Shown: positions 34,675-43,825 of the stretch, one piece after another | How positions within the stretch are numbered: position 1 is the first letter of the stretch | Layout: each line of letters begins with the position of its first letter | DNA from: Mycobacterium sp. MBM | GTDB lineage: Bacteria > Actinomycetota > Actinomycetes > Mycobacteriales > Mycobacteriaceae | Assembly: GCA_021648845.1 (NCBI GenBank) | Contig: JAKJHY010000005.1 | Coordinates: 209,484 to 273,483, forward strand | Length of the DNA: 64,000 nucleotides | Reading direction: 5' to 3' | Program-made: the position numbers and the translations under genes | Notes under the pieces: generated by a model | The model's input: the letters and a program-made list of their open reading frames with translations, nothing else | Told to the model about the DNA's origin: nothing | Databases searched by the model: none

Positions 34675-35436
34675 ATGGACGAGCCCTCGATCACCCAGAA
34701 GCTCGCGGCCGAGTCCCTCGGCACCGCCTTCCTTGTCTTCGTCGGTGTCGGCGCGGTACCCGCGACGATCATCGTCAACGGCGACGCCCCTTTCACCATG
34801 GCCGACCTGGGCATGATCTCGCTGGCCTTCGCCACCGTCGTGATCGCGACGGTCTACGCACTCGGACACATCTCCGGCAACCACATCAACCCGGCGGTGA
34901 CCATCGGACTCGCGGTCACCGGACGATTCCCGTGGTCCCAGGTCCCGGCCTATATCACCGCCCAGGTCCTCGGCGCGCTCGCCGGCGCCGCCGCCATCCT
35001 GGGTGTGCTCGGTGTCGCGGCCCGCGATGCGGGTCTGGGCATCGCCACCTACGCGGCCGAAACATCACCGATACAGGCATTTTTCGCCGAGTTCGTCGGT
35101 ACGTTCATCCTCGTGTTCACCGTCTTCGGCGTGATCCACCGCAAGGCTCCCGCCGGCTTCGCGGGTGTCGCGATCGGCCTGGTGGTGTTCGCGGCGATCA
35201 TCCCGGTCGCCCCCACCACGGGCGCCTCGATCAACCCGGCCCGCACCGTCGGTCCGATGCTGATCCAACAGCTGGCCGGCGGCACGGTCAGCTGGCAGCA
35301 GCTCCCGGTCTACCTGTCCGCCGAACTGCTGGCAGGTGTACTGGCCGCGCTGGCCTATGTCGCAATCTCCCGTACCCGCGCCGACGTCGTATCCGCCGGC
35401 GCGGCCACCTCCACCGCCCGATCCACCACTGCCTGA
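34675..35436 (+). CDS. glpF: Glycerol/aquaglyceroporin channel, MIP family
   Basis: A 253-residue membrane channel with six transmembrane helices and both NPA boxes: GNHINPAVTIG and GASINPARTVG, the second with the Arg of the selectivity filter. Next to dihydroxyacetone kinase genes it most likely admits glycerol or dihydroxyacetone. ATG 34675 with AGGGAG upstream is used; a start at 34633 would begin inside the operator region. It is the first gene of a four-gene operon. Confidence 0.88.
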   Translation: MDEPSITQKLAAESLGTAFLVFVGVGAVPATIIVNGDAPFTMADLGMISLAFATVVIATVYALGHISGNHINPAVTIGLAVTGRFPWSQVPAYITAQVLGALAGAAAILGVLGVAARDAGLGIATYAAETSPIQAFFAEFVGTFILVFTVFGVIHRKAPAGFAGVAIGLVVFAAIIPVAPTTGASINPARTVGPMLIQQLAGGTVSWQQLPVYLSAELLAGVLAALAYVAISRTRADVVSAGAATSTARSTTA

Positions 35437-35446
35437 GGACGCCACC

Positions 35447-36445
35447 ATGAAGAAGCTCATCAACGATCCCGCCGATGTCATCGACGAGGCGCTGCGCGGT
35501 ATCGCCGCCGCGCATCCCGAGCTGCGGGTCGACCACCCCAATCGGATCATCTACCGCGGCGACGCCCCTACACCGGGCAAGGTCGGCCTGGTCTCTGGCG
35601 GCGGCTCCGGGCACGAACCGCTGCACGGCGGTTTCGTCGGCCGCGGGATGCTCGACGCAGCCTGTGCCGGTGAGGTTTTCACCTCCCCCGTGCCCGACCA
35701 GATGCTGGAGGCGTCCAAGAACGTCGACGGTGGCGCCGGAGTGCTGCACATCGTGAAGAACTACACCGGCGACGTGATGAACTTCGAGATGGCTGCCGAG
35801 CTCGCCGATGCCGAGGGGGTGGCCGTCGAATCGGCGATCGTCGACGACGATGTCGCGGTGCGCGACAGCACCTACACCGCGGGCCGGCGCGGTGTCGGTG
35901 CGACCGTGCTGGTGGAGAAGATCGCCGGGGCCGCCGCCGATCAGGGCCGCAGCCTCGCCGAGGTCGCGGGAATCGCCCGCCGTGTCAACGCCGCCTCGCG
36001 CAGTATGGGCGTGGCCCTGACGTCGTGCACGGTTCCCGCGGTCGGGCACCCCACCTTCGAGCTGGCCGACGACGAGATCGAGATCGGTGTCGGCATCCAC
36101 GGCGAACCCGGCCGCACACGAGTATCCATGCGTCCGGCGCGCGCCGTCGCCGAACTGATGGCCGAGCCGATCCTGACCGATCTGGACTTCACCGGCGACG
36201 CGGGGGTGATCCTGTTCGTCAACAGCATGGGCGCCACACCGTTGATCGAGTTGTACGTCATGTACGCCGAATTCGCTGCCATCCTGGACAAGGCCGGGGT
36301 GCGGGTGGCGCGCTCACTGGTGGGCCCCTACATCACCAGCCTGGACATGGCGGGGTGCTCGGTCACCGCTCTGCGCGCCGACGACGAGATGCTGCGGCTG
36401 TGGGACCACCCGGTGAACACGCCGGCACTGCGAAAGGGCTGCTGA
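35447..36445 (+). CDS. dhaK: Dihydroxyacetone kinase subunit DhaK
   Basis: A 332-residue subunit that binds dihydroxyacetone covalently as a hemiaminal. The active His is His218 in GVGIHGEPGR, the same residue number as in E. coli DhaK. The substrate loop VSGGGSGHEPLHGGFVGRGM and VKNYTGDVMNF are intact. ATG 35447 lies 10 bp after the glpF stop. With DhaL and DhaM it forms the PEP-dependent kinase that makes dihydroxyacetone phosphate. Confidence 0.95.
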   Translation: MKKLINDPADVIDEALRGIAAAHPELRVDHPNRIIYRGDAPTPGKVGLVSGGGSGHEPLHGGFVGRGMLDAACAGEVFTSPVPDQMLEASKNVDGGAGVLHIVKNYTGDVMNFEMAAELADAEGVAVESAIVDDDVAVRDSTYTAGRRGVGATVLVEKIAGAAADQGRSLAEVAGIARRVNAASRSMGVALTSCTVPAVGHPTFELADDEIEIGVGIHGEPGRTRVSMRPARAVAELMAEPILTDLDFTGDAGVILFVNSMGATPLIELYVMYAEFAAILDKAGVRVARSLVGPYITSLDMAGCSVTALRADDEMLRLWDHPVNTPALRKGC

Positions 36446-36446
36446 G

Positions 36447-37028
36447 ATGGAGCTGACCCAACTGGAAGCCTGGGTGCGTGAATTCGCCCGCCTGATCGCC
36501 GAGAATGCGCAATATCTCAGCGATCTCGATGCCGCGATCGGTGACGCCGACCACGGCATCAACATGAGCCGCGGAATGACGGCCGTCATCGCCGCGCTCG
36601 ACGCCGACACCCCCGCCGACGGCCCCGCCCTGTGCAAGCAGGTCGGCATGACACTGGTGAAGTCCGTCGGCGGAGCCAGTGGCCCGCTATACGGCACCTT
36701 CTTCCTGCGGATGGGCCCGGCGCTGGCCGACGGGTTCCCGGCGGCGCTGCGGGCCGCGGTGGACGGTGTCGTGCAGCGGGGTCGGGCCGAGCCGGCAGAC
36801 AAGACCATGTTCGACGCCCTGGCGCCTGCGCTGACGGCATTGGAGTCCGGTGCGGACCTCGCCGCCGCGGCGGCGGCCGCCGAAAAGGGCCGCGACAGCA
36901 CCGAATCCATGATCGCCCGCAAGGGCCGAGCCAGCTACCTCGGACAGCGCAGCGTCGGCCATATCGATCCGGGTGCGGCCTCGGCCGCCATGCTGATCGC
37001 CGCGGCCGCCACGGCGGTGTCCACGTGA
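36447..37028 (+). CDS. dhaL: Dihydroxyacetone kinase subunit DhaL
   Basis: A 193-residue helical-barrel subunit that holds ADP, accepts a phosphoryl group from DhaM and passes it to the substrate on DhaK. The Mg-ADP-binding Asp trio is in DLDAAIGDADHGINM; the usual GDGDHG is GDADHG here. SVGGASGPLYGTFF is the adenine-side loop. It begins 1 bp after the dhaK stop and its TGA overlaps the GTG of dhaM, so the trio is tightly coupled. Confidence 0.94.
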   Translation: MELTQLEAWVREFARLIAENAQYLSDLDAAIGDADHGINMSRGMTAVIAALDADTPADGPALCKQVGMTLVKSVGGASGPLYGTFFLRMGPALADGFPAALRAAVDGVVQRGRAEPADKTMFDALAPALTALESGADLAAAAAAAEKGRDSTESMIARKGRASYLGQRSVGHIDPGAASAAMLIAAAATAVST

Positions 37029-39439
37029 GCGTCGGCCTGGTCATCGTCTCGCACAGTCGCGCGCTGGCGCGGGCGGCCGTGTCGCTGGCCGAGGAGATGC
37101 TGCACGGCAAGCAGATTCGCATCGCGGTCGCCGCCGGCCTGGACGAGCACACCTTCGGCACCGATGCCGCCGCGATCGTGGATGCCGTCACCGCCGCCGA
37201 CTCCGGCGACGGTGTAGTGGTCCTGATGGATCTGGGCAGCGCCGTACTCTCTGCCGAGCTGGCCCTGGAACTGCTCGACGATGACGTCCGCGACCGCGTG
37301 CTGTTGTGCCCGGCCCCGCTGGTCGAAGGCCTGGTGGTGGCGGCGGTGGCCGCGGCCGGCGACGCGAGCAGGGCCGAGGTCGCCGCGGAGGCGGCGGCCG
37401 CGCTGGCCGGCAAGATCGCCCAACTCGGACCCGCCGCGGCGATCACCGGCGACGCCGAGGACGGCCGTGACGAGCTGACGGGCAGTTTCGTCGTGACCAA
37501 CCCACACGGGCTGCATGCCCGGCCGGCCGCACGATTGGCCCAGGAGGTGCGCCGACGCGATGTGCGGGTGCGAATCCGCACTGCGCACAACCCTTCCGAC
37601 TGGGTCGACGCGGCCAGCCTGACCAAACTCGCCACGCTGGGCGTGCGCTGCGGCGACGAGGTGCAGGTACGTGCCAGCGGGGCGCAGGCCGCCGAGACGC
37701 TTGATCACATCCTGGCGCTCGCGGCCCGGCACTTCGACGAGGCCGACATCGCACCGGCAGCGCCGATGCCCCGGGCCGCCGCCCCCAGCGCCGGTGCCCC
37801 GGGCCTGGGCATCGGTCCGGCCCGTCCGACGCGCACCGGCGCCCGCGAGGTGCCGCAAGGCCCCGGGGCGGACCCGTCGACCGAACGTCGCCGACTCGGC
37901 GCCGCGATTGCCGAGGTGCGCCGGGCCATCACCGTTGTCCGTGCACGTACCGCGCGTGACCTCGGAGCGGCCGAAGCGGAGATCTTCGACGCACACCAGC
38001 TGCTGCTCGACGATGATGCGCTGACCGGAGCTGCGCACCGGCGCATCGAAGCCGGCGCGAACGCCGCGGCGGCCTGGGCAGTTTCGGTCACCGAGCTGGT
38101 CGGTGAATTCGCCGCGGTGCCCGAGCCCTACCTGCAGGCTCGTGCCGCCGACGTACAGGCGGTCGGCGATCAGGTGCTGCGCGCGTTACTCGGCGGCGAG
38201 TCGGTCACCACACCGGATGGTGGTGTCGTCATCGCCGCCGACCTGACCCCGGCAGAGGCCGCCGAGTTGGACCCGACGCGGGTCGCCGCGGTCCTCATGG
38301 CCTATGGCAGCCCGCACGCCCACAATGTGATCCTGTTGCGGGCCAAGGGAATTCCGGTGGTCGTCGGTGCCGGCGCGCCGGTGCTCGACATCGCCGAGGG
38401 CGCCACCGTTGCGGTCGACGGTGACCGCGGCACCTATCTGGTCGACCCGGACTCCGCGACGTTGCACGAGTTTGAGGCGCGTGTGCAGGAACTGAACCGA
38501 CGGCGCACTGCGGCCCGGTCGCGGGCCGCCGAACCGGCCGTCACCATCGACGGGGTCACCGTCGACGTCGGCGCGAACATCGGCTCGGTGGAGGATGCCC
38601 GGGCCGCGGCCGCCCACGGAGCCGATATGGCCGGACTCGTCCGCACCGAATTCCTGTTTCTGGGCCGCAGCCAGGCGCCCGACACCGAGGAGCAGTTCGC
38701 GGTGTATCGCAAGATCGCCGAGTCACTGGACGGCCGCCGAATCACCCTGCGCACCTTGGATGTCGGCGGCGACAAGCCATTGGATTTCCTCCCGGTCCCG
38801 AGCGAAGCCAATCCCTACCTCGGGGTACGCGGACTGCGACTGTCGCTGGCGCATCCGGACCTGTTCGCCGAGCAGCTGACGGCGATAGCCCGGCTGGCCC
38901 GCCAGTGTCCGATCAACGTGATGTTCCCGATGGTGAGCACCCTCGATGAACTGTTCGCCGCGCGAGGGTTGCTCGACGAGGCGGTGGCCCGTACCGGCGG
39001 CCGTCCGGCGCCGGATCTCAAGGTCGGGATGATGGTCGAGGTACCGGCGGCCGCGCTGAAGGCCGCGGCATTCGCAGCCCACGTCGACTTCTTCTCCGTC
39101 GGCACCAATGACCTCACCCAGTACACCCTGGCCGCCGACCGCAACAACGATGCCGTCGCCGGTATCGGCGACCCCTTTGATCCGGGGCTACTGCAGTTGG
39201 TGGCCGCCACCTGCCGGGGCGCGGCGGGGCGCGCGACGGTGTCGGTGTGCGGCGAATTCGCCGCCGACGAGCGGGCCGCGGGTCTGCTGGTCGGGCTGGG
39301 CGTCGACGCGTTGAGTGTCACACCACCGGCGATCCCGGCAACCAAGGAGGCCGTACGGACCGTGCTGACATCGGCGACGACGGCCGAGCAAGCCTTGGCG
39401 GCCGACTCGGCGGAGGCGGTGCGCACGCTACTGCGGTGA
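37025..39439 (+). CDS. dhaM: DhaM-HPr-Enzyme I fusion phosphotransferase
   Basis: An 804-residue complete phosphorelay in one chain. Residues 1-125 are the DhaM EIIA domain (active His10 in IVSHSRA). Residues 150-240 are HPr (His164 in NPHGLHARPA). From about 285 onward is full-length Enzyme I, with phospho-His433 in PHAHNVILLRAKGIP, the GLVRTEFLF and VGTNDLTQYTLA PEP-barrel motifs and the catalytic Cys in VSVCGEFA. E. coli DhaM has only a truncated EI. This fusion should take phosphate from PEP directly to DhaL without separate EI or HPr. GTG start overlaps the dhaL stop. Confidence 0.92.
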   Translation: MSVGLVIVSHSRALARAAVSLAEEMLHGKQIRIAVAAGLDEHTFGTDAAAIVDAVTAADSGDGVVVLMDLGSAVLSAELALELLDDDVRDRVLLCPAPLVEGLVVAAVAAAGDASRAEVAAEAAAALAGKIAQLGPAAAITGDAEDGRDELTGSFVVTNPHGLHARPAARLAQEVRRRDVRVRIRTAHNPSDWVDAASLTKLATLGVRCGDEVQVRASGAQAAETLDHILALAARHFDEADIAPAAPMPRAAAPSAGAPGLGIGPARPTRTGAREVPQGPGADPSTERRRLGAAIAEVRRAITVVRARTARDLGAAEAEIFDAHQLLLDDDALTGAAHRRIEAGANAAAAWAVSVTELVGEFAAVPEPYLQARAADVQAVGDQVLRALLGGESVTTPDGGVVIAADLTPAEAAELDPTRVAAVLMAYGSPHAHNVILLRAKGIPVVVGAGAPVLDIAEGATVAVDGDRGTYLVDPDSATLHEFEARVQELNRRRTAARSRAAEPAVTIDGVTVDVGANIGSVEDARAAAAHGADMAGLVRTEFLFLGRSQAPDTEEQFAVYRKIAESLDGRRITLRTLDVGGDKPLDFLPVPSEANPYLGVRGLRLSLAHPDLFAEQLTAIARLARQCPINVMFPMVSTLDELFAARGLLDEAVARTGGRPAPDLKVGMMVEVPAAALKAAAFAAHVDFFSVGTNDLTQYTLAADRNNDAVAGIGDPFDPGLLQLVAATCRGAAGRATVSVCGEFAADERAAGLLVGLGVDALSVTPPAIPATKEAVRTVLTSATTAEQALAADSAEAVRTLLR

Positions 39440-39443
39440 CGGA

Positions 39444-39839
39444 TCAGAGGTCGCTGGCATCATCGGGCACGTCAACGGCGTGCTCGGCGAGGGCCTCCAG
39501 CCCGACCACCTGCAGCGTGCTCTCATGGGTGCACGCCAGCACCACTGGGGCCGCGCAGCCGTCCTGGTAGGCCCGCAACCAATTCACCGCGGTGACGCAC
39601 CAACGGTCACCGGGAGTCAGACCGGGGAACCGGTACTGCGGCATCGGTGTGCCGAGGTCATTTCCGATGGAGCGCTGATGCTCCAGGAATTCGGCGGTCA
39701 CCACGGCACAGATGGTGTGCAGGCCCACGTCCTCGGGTCCCGTCGAGCAGCAGCCGTCTCGGTAAAAGCCGGTCACCGGGTCGGTGCCGCACGGCTCCAG
39801 CGGTCCGCCCAGCACATTGAGTTCGGGTTCGTCGGGCAT
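39444..39839 (-). CDS. DUF2237 family protein
   Basis: A 131-residue protein of the DUF2237 family: LNVLGGPLEPCG, TGFYRDGCC, GLHTICAVVT, FPGLTPGDRWCVTAVNW and a C-terminal CTHESTLQVV. Several conserved Cys residues could bind metal or form disulfides, but no function is known. ATG 39839 is chosen; an ATG six codons upstream is possible. It lies 24 bp before the nagA stop on the same strand and converges on dhaM. Confidence 0.82.
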   Translation of the reverse strand: MPDEPELNVLGGPLEPCGTDPVTGFYRDGCCSTGPEDVGLHTICAVVTAEFLEHQRSIGNDLGTPMPQYRFPGLTPGDRWCVTAVNWLRAYQDGCAAPVVLACTHESTLQVVGLEALAEHAVDVPDDASDL

Positions 39840-39863
39840 GCACCCATCATGGCGCATACCGCA

Positions 39864-40988
39864 TCAGACCCACGCCCCCCGGTGCAGTACCCCCGTCACC
39901 ACGAGGTTCTCATCGAGGGCCACCAGATCGGCGGTGGCGCCGGATTTCAGCTCGCCCGAGGGCAGCCCGAGAGCACGCGCCGGGTTGATCGAGGACTGGG
40001 CGACCGCCTGCAACAGTGCGTCATCGCGGGTCAGTCCACTGTGCTGCACGGCGAACCGGAACACCCGGTCCATGGTGGCGGTGCTGCCGGCGATGGTGTC
40101 GGTGCCGGCGACGCGTGCCACCCCGCCGACCACCTCGACCCCCAGCGGGCCCAGTTCGTAGCGCCCGTCGGACATCCCGGTGGCCGCCATGGCATCGGTG
40201 ATCAGCGAGACCCGCCCGACTCCTACGCTCTGGGCCACGAACCGGTAGATCGCCGGGTCGATATGCACCCCGTCGGTGATCAGCTCCACGGTTACCCGGG
40301 TGTCCTCCATCAGTGCGATGACCGGGCCCGGTTCGCGCCGGTCGATCGGGCGCATCGCGTTGAACAGGTGGGTGCCGACGGTGGCGCCGGAGTCGATGGC
40401 CGAACGGGTCTGCGCGTAGCCGGCCTCGGTATGCCCCACCGCGACCACCACTCCGGCGGCGGTGAGTTGGGCGATGGCAGCCGGCGCGCCGGCGCGTTCG
40501 GGCGCCAGCGTCACCATGCGGATGGTGCCGTCGGCGGCGGCGAGCACCCGGTCGATCTCGTCGGGATCGGGATCGCGCATCAGCGCGGGCTGGTGCGCTC
40601 CGCAGCGGTGTACCGACAGCCACGGTCCTTCGAGGTGGATGCCCGCCAGCACACCCGCGTGCACGTCGGCGGCCAAACTGCGCACCTGCCTCAGCAATTC
40701 GGCGGGCGCGGCGGTGACCAACGACGCGATCAGCGTGGTGGTGCCGTGGCTGCGGTGCAAGGCGGCCGCCGTCGCGGTCTGCTCCGTCGTGGCGGCCGAG
40801 AAATTCGCACCACCGCCGCCGTGCAGATGGGTGTCGACGAAACCGGGCACCACGACGGCGGCCGTACGATCGGCCGGCCGCGGCGCCGGCCCGGCGCCGA
40901 TATCGCGCACCGCGGCGCCGGCGATGTCGATCCAGCCGGGGCGCAACAGGTCCGCGCCGGTGAGCAGGGTGTCGGCGGCCAGGAGCAC
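39864..40988 (-). CDS. nagA: N-acetylglucosamine-6-phosphate deacetylase
   Basis: A 374-residue amidohydrolase that removes acetate from GlcNAc-6-phosphate. Metal and substrate motifs: DTHLHGGGGANF near the N-terminus, HLEGPWLSVHRCGAH with the metal-binding Glu, VGHTEAGY and THLFNAM with metal His residues, and the catalytic Asp in LITDAMAA. GTG 40988 directly follows the nagB stop. With nagB, EIIA and the divergent EIICB it makes a GlcNAc uptake and catabolism unit. Confidence 0.93.
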   Translation of the reverse strand: MLLAADTLLTGADLLRPGWIDIAGAAVRDIGAGPAPRPADRTAAVVVPGFVDTHLHGGGGANFSAATTEQTATAAALHRSHGTTTLIASLVTAAPAELLRQVRSLAADVHAGVLAGIHLEGPWLSVHRCGAHQPALMRDPDPDEIDRVLAAADGTIRMVTLAPERAGAPAAIAQLTAAGVVVAVGHTEAGYAQTRSAIDSGATVGTHLFNAMRPIDRREPGPVIALMEDTRVTVELITDGVHIDPAIYRFVAQSVGVGRVSLITDAMAATGMSDGRYELGPLGVEVVGGVARVAGTDTIAGSTATMDRVFRFAVQHSGLTRDDALLQAVAQSSINPARALGLPSGELKSGATADLVALDENLVVTGVLHRGAWV

Positions 40989-41774
40989 TCAGATGCCCTG
41001 CCAGTCCGGTTTGCAGCGGTAGGTTTCGCGGTAGTAGTCGGCCAGTTGCAGCCGCCGCGCCGCGGCGTCGTCGAGCAGCACCGTCACATGGGGGTGGTGC
41101 TGCAGCACGCTCGCCGGCCACATCGCACTCACCGCGCCCTCGACAAGGTGGTGCACCGCCTCGGCTTTCTGCCGACCGGTGGCCACCAGCACCAGATGCC
41201 GGGCATCGAGGATGGTGGCCAAACCCTGCGTCAGGCAGTGCGTGGGCACGGCGTCGATATCGTCGCCGAAGAACCGGGCATTGTCCGAACGTGTCTGCGC
41301 GGTCAGGGTTTTGATGCGAGTACGCGAGGCCAGCGACGAGCCGGGCTCGTTGAACCCGATGTGCCCGTCGGTGCCGATCCCGAGGATCTGCAAGTCGATC
41401 CCACCGGCCACGCGGATCGCTTCCTCGTAGGCGGCGCAGGCAGCCGGGATGTCGACGGCAAGGCCGTCGGGTCCCTGCACCGCGCCGGGCGCGAAGTCCA
41501 CCCGGGACACGAACACCGTGTCGATGACATTGCGGTAGCTCTCGGGATGCTCGGCGGGCAGGCCGACGTACTCGTCGAGGGTGAAGCCGCGGACCTGACT
41601 GAAGGAGATCCGTCCTGCCGCACAACGGGTCACGAGCTCGTCATAGATGGCCAACGGTGACGACCCGGTGGCCAGGCCGAGAACAGCGTCGGGCTTGCGA
41701 TCCAGCAATGCTCCGATGGCGTCGGCGGCGAGCGTGCCGATCTCGCGCGCGCCACCGACGATGATGACCTCCAT
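40989..41774 (-). CDS. nagB: Glucosamine-6-phosphate deaminase
   Basis: A 261-residue enzyme that converts glucosamine-6-phosphate to fructose-6-phosphate and ammonia. Motifs GLATGSSPLAIYDEL (phosphate loop), GFTLDEYVGLP (catalytic Asp), GTDGHIGFNEPGSSL and TRIKTL are intact, and length matches the family. Its ATG shares one base with the stop of the upstream EIIA gene (TGATG), so translation is coupled. Confidence 0.95.
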   Translation of the reverse strand: MEVIIVGGAREIGTLAADAIGALLDRKPDAVLGLATGSSPLAIYDELVTRCAAGRISFSQVRGFTLDEYVGLPAEHPESYRNVIDTVFVSRVDFAPGAVQGPDGLAVDIPAACAAYEEAIRVAGGIDLQILGIGTDGHIGFNEPGSSLASRTRIKTLTAQTRSDNARFFGDDIDAVPTHCLTQGLATILDARHLVLVATGRQKAEAVHHLVEGAVSAMWPASVLQHHPHVTVLLDDAAARRLQLADYYRETYRCKPDWQGI

Positions 41775-42235
41775 CAGCGGTTCGCCACGAACAGTTCGTC
41801 ACCGGCCGCGATGAGAGCGTCCAGCGCCGCGGTCACCGAGATGTTGTCCTGTTCGCGTTCGTCCATCACCACGACCGGCACAACCGGGTCGAGTCCCTTG
41901 GCCGCGACGGCCGATACGTCGAAGGTGACGACCGGCTGCCCGGCACGCACCTGCTCGCCCTGCTGCAGCAGGGTGGTGAAACCCTCGCCGTCGAGGGCGA
42001 CGGTGTCCAGGCCGAGATGCACCAGCACCCCCACGTTGTCGGCGGTCAGCACCACGAAGGCGTGCGGCATCAGCTTGATCAGCCGACCACCGACCGGCGC
42101 GACGGCCGTGACGATTTCGCGCGGAGGGTCGATGGCGGCGCCGTATCCCACCATGCCCTGGGCGAACACCGGGTCGGGTACATCGCGGAGGGCCACCGTG
42201 CGCCCGGGGACCGGGGCGATCACTGTCGTCGTCAT
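41774..42235 (-). CDS. crr: PTS EIIA component, glucose/GlcNAc type
   Basis: A 153-residue EIIA(Glc)-fold protein that relays phosphate from HPr to the EIIB domain. Both active-site histidines are visible, in KLMPHAFVVLT and GVLVHLGLDTV, about 15 residues apart as in E. coli IIA-Glc. ATG 42235 has GAGGT upstream. As first gene of the EIIA-nagB-nagA operon and divergent from an EIICB that lacks its own EIIA, it is the missing domain of that permease. No separate HPr or EI gene is seen in the window. Confidence 0.9.
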   Translation of the reverse strand: MTTTVIAPVPGRTVALRDVPDPVFAQGMVGYGAAIDPPREIVTAVAPVGGRLIKLMPHAFVVLTADNVGVLVHLGLDTVALDGEGFTTLLQQGEQVRAGQPVVTFDVSAVAAKGLDPVVPVVVMDEREQDNISVTAALDALIAAGDELFVANR

Positions 42236-42303
42236 GACCTCAACACTACGAGCGTCAGCCAACATGGTCTCGGCTTCGGCTCTTCTCGTTTAAGCTCGCC
42301 GGC

Positions 42304-43824
42304 ATGGGTGGGTCGACGAAAGCTCAAAGCAGTCCGCGAGTTCCGGGGTTCGCGCAGTTGCAGCGGCTCGGCAAGAGCCTCATGCTGCCGATCGCGGTGC
42401 TGCCGGCCGCGGGCATTCTGCTGCGGCTGGGTCAACCCGACCTGCTGGGCCGTATCGAGGCGCCGGTCATCGGGCCGTTCTTCCAGGCCATGAGCGCCGC
42501 AGGCGGCGCACTGTTCGACAATCTCGCATTGTTGTTCGCCGTCGGTGTGGCGATCGGTTTCGCGAAGAAGGCCGACGGTTCGACCGCCCTGGCCGCCGTG
42601 GTCGGCTACCTGGTGATGGACAAGGTCTTCGAAACCATGTCCCCCTTCGTGCTCGACGGGGTGCTCGACAAGGCCGGCGAGCAGGCGCAGATCAACTACA
42701 GCGTCTTCGGTGGCATCGTGATCGGCCTCTTGACCGCCTGGCTGTTCGACAAGTACCACACCATCGAACTGCCTTCCTACCTAGGCTTTTTCGGCGGCCG
42801 CCGATTCGTCCCGATCGTGGTTTCGCTGACCAGCCTGTTCGTCGCGTTCGCGATGAGCTACTTCTATCCGATCTTCGATGCCGGACTGACCGGTCTGGGT
42901 CAATTCATCGGGAGCGCGGGCGCGCTCGGCGCGTTCGTCTACGGATTCGCCAACCGGATGCTGATCCCGGTGGGCCTGCACCACATCCCGAACTCCTATA
43001 TCTGGTTCCTCTACGGCGACTACGACACCCCCGATGGCGTCGTCACCGGTGAGCTGACCCGGTTCGCCGCCGGCGATCCCACCGGCGGACACCTGACCGC
43101 AGGGTTCTATCCGATCCTGATGTTCGGGCTGCCTGCCGCGGCGCTGGCCATGATCCATGTGGCGAACAAGAAGCAGCGCAAGATCGCGGTCGGCATCCTG
43201 TCGGCAGCGGCGCTGACGGCGTTTCTCACCGGCGTGACCGAGCCGCTGGAGTTCGCGTTCATGTTCGTGGCGTTCCCGCTGTACATCGTCCACGCGGTGC
43301 TGACCGGGCTGTCCCTGGCGATCGCCTACCTGTTGGACATCCATCTCGGCTTCTCGTTCTCGGCGGGCCTGATCGATCTGCTGCTGTACGGCACCGCCCC
43401 GGCGGCCAAGAACATCCCGCTGTTGATCGGGATGGGCGTGGTGTTCTTCGTCATCTACTACCTGCTGTTCCGGTTCGCGATCACACGGTGGAACATGCGC
43501 ACCCCGGGCCGTGAACCCGAGGCGGAGTTCGAAGCCGAGGAGGCCGCCAACATCGGTGAGGGCGCTCCGTCCAGCACGGCGGTCACGGCCGGGGACAGCC
43601 GCGCCGAACAGGTGATCGCCGCGTTCGGTGGCCGCGCCAACCTGGTCAATGTCGATGCCTGCATCACCCGGCTGCGCATGGAGGTCGCCGACCCGACGAA
43701 GGTGGATCAGGCCAAGCTCAAGAGCCTCGGCGCGGCCGGTGTCATCGAGGTCGGCAACAACGTGCAGGCCGTGTTCGGCACAGCGGCGGAGTCACTGAAG
43801 AACGACATCAAGGACGTCTTGTAG
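42304..43824 (+). CDS. nagE: PTS EIICB permease, N-acetylglucosamine type
   Basis: A 506-residue membrane permease. The EIIC domain (about residues 15-400) has about ten hydrophobic helices and the sugar-binding family motifs PVGLHHIPNSYIWF and GVTEPLEFAFMF. A charged linker leads to an EIIB domain with phospho-Cys in VNVDACITRLRMEV. It takes up and phosphorylates sugar using phosphate from the divergent EIIA. Substrate GlcNAc is inferred from nagA and nagB; a glucose permease is the alternative. The 68-bp intergenic gap holds both promoters. Confidence 0.9.
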   Translation: MGGSTKAQSSPRVPGFAQLQRLGKSLMLPIAVLPAAGILLRLGQPDLLGRIEAPVIGPFFQAMSAAGGALFDNLALLFAVGVAIGFAKKADGSTALAAVVGYLVMDKVFETMSPFVLDGVLDKAGEQAQINYSVFGGIVIGLLTAWLFDKYHTIELPSYLGFFGGRRFVPIVVSLTSLFVAFAMSYFYPIFDAGLTGLGQFIGSAGALGAFVYGFANRMLIPVGLHHIPNSYIWFLYGDYDTPDGVVTGELTRFAAGDPTGGHLTAGFYPILMFGLPAAALAMIHVANKKQRKIAVGILSAAALTAFLTGVTEPLEFAFMFVAFPLYIVHAVLTGLSLAIAYLLDIHLGFSFSAGLIDLLLYGTAPAAKNIPLLIGMGVVFFVIYYLLFRFAITRWNMRTPGREPEAEFEAEEAANIGEGAPSSTAVTAGDSRAEQVIAAFGGRANLVNVDACITRLRMEVADPTKVDQAKLKSLGAAGVIEVGNNVQAVFGTAAESLKNDIKDVL

Positions 43825-43825
43825 T

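Noticed and set aside
39480..41660. 726-codon plus-strand frame opposite nagA and nagB
   Set aside because: Antisense shadow produced by high GC at third positions; nagA and nagB motifs are intact on the minus strand.
42236..42303. DasR/NagR-type dre site between the EIIA and EIICB genes
   Set aside because: Only a TGGTCT half is present and no AGACCA partner follows, so no operator is called.
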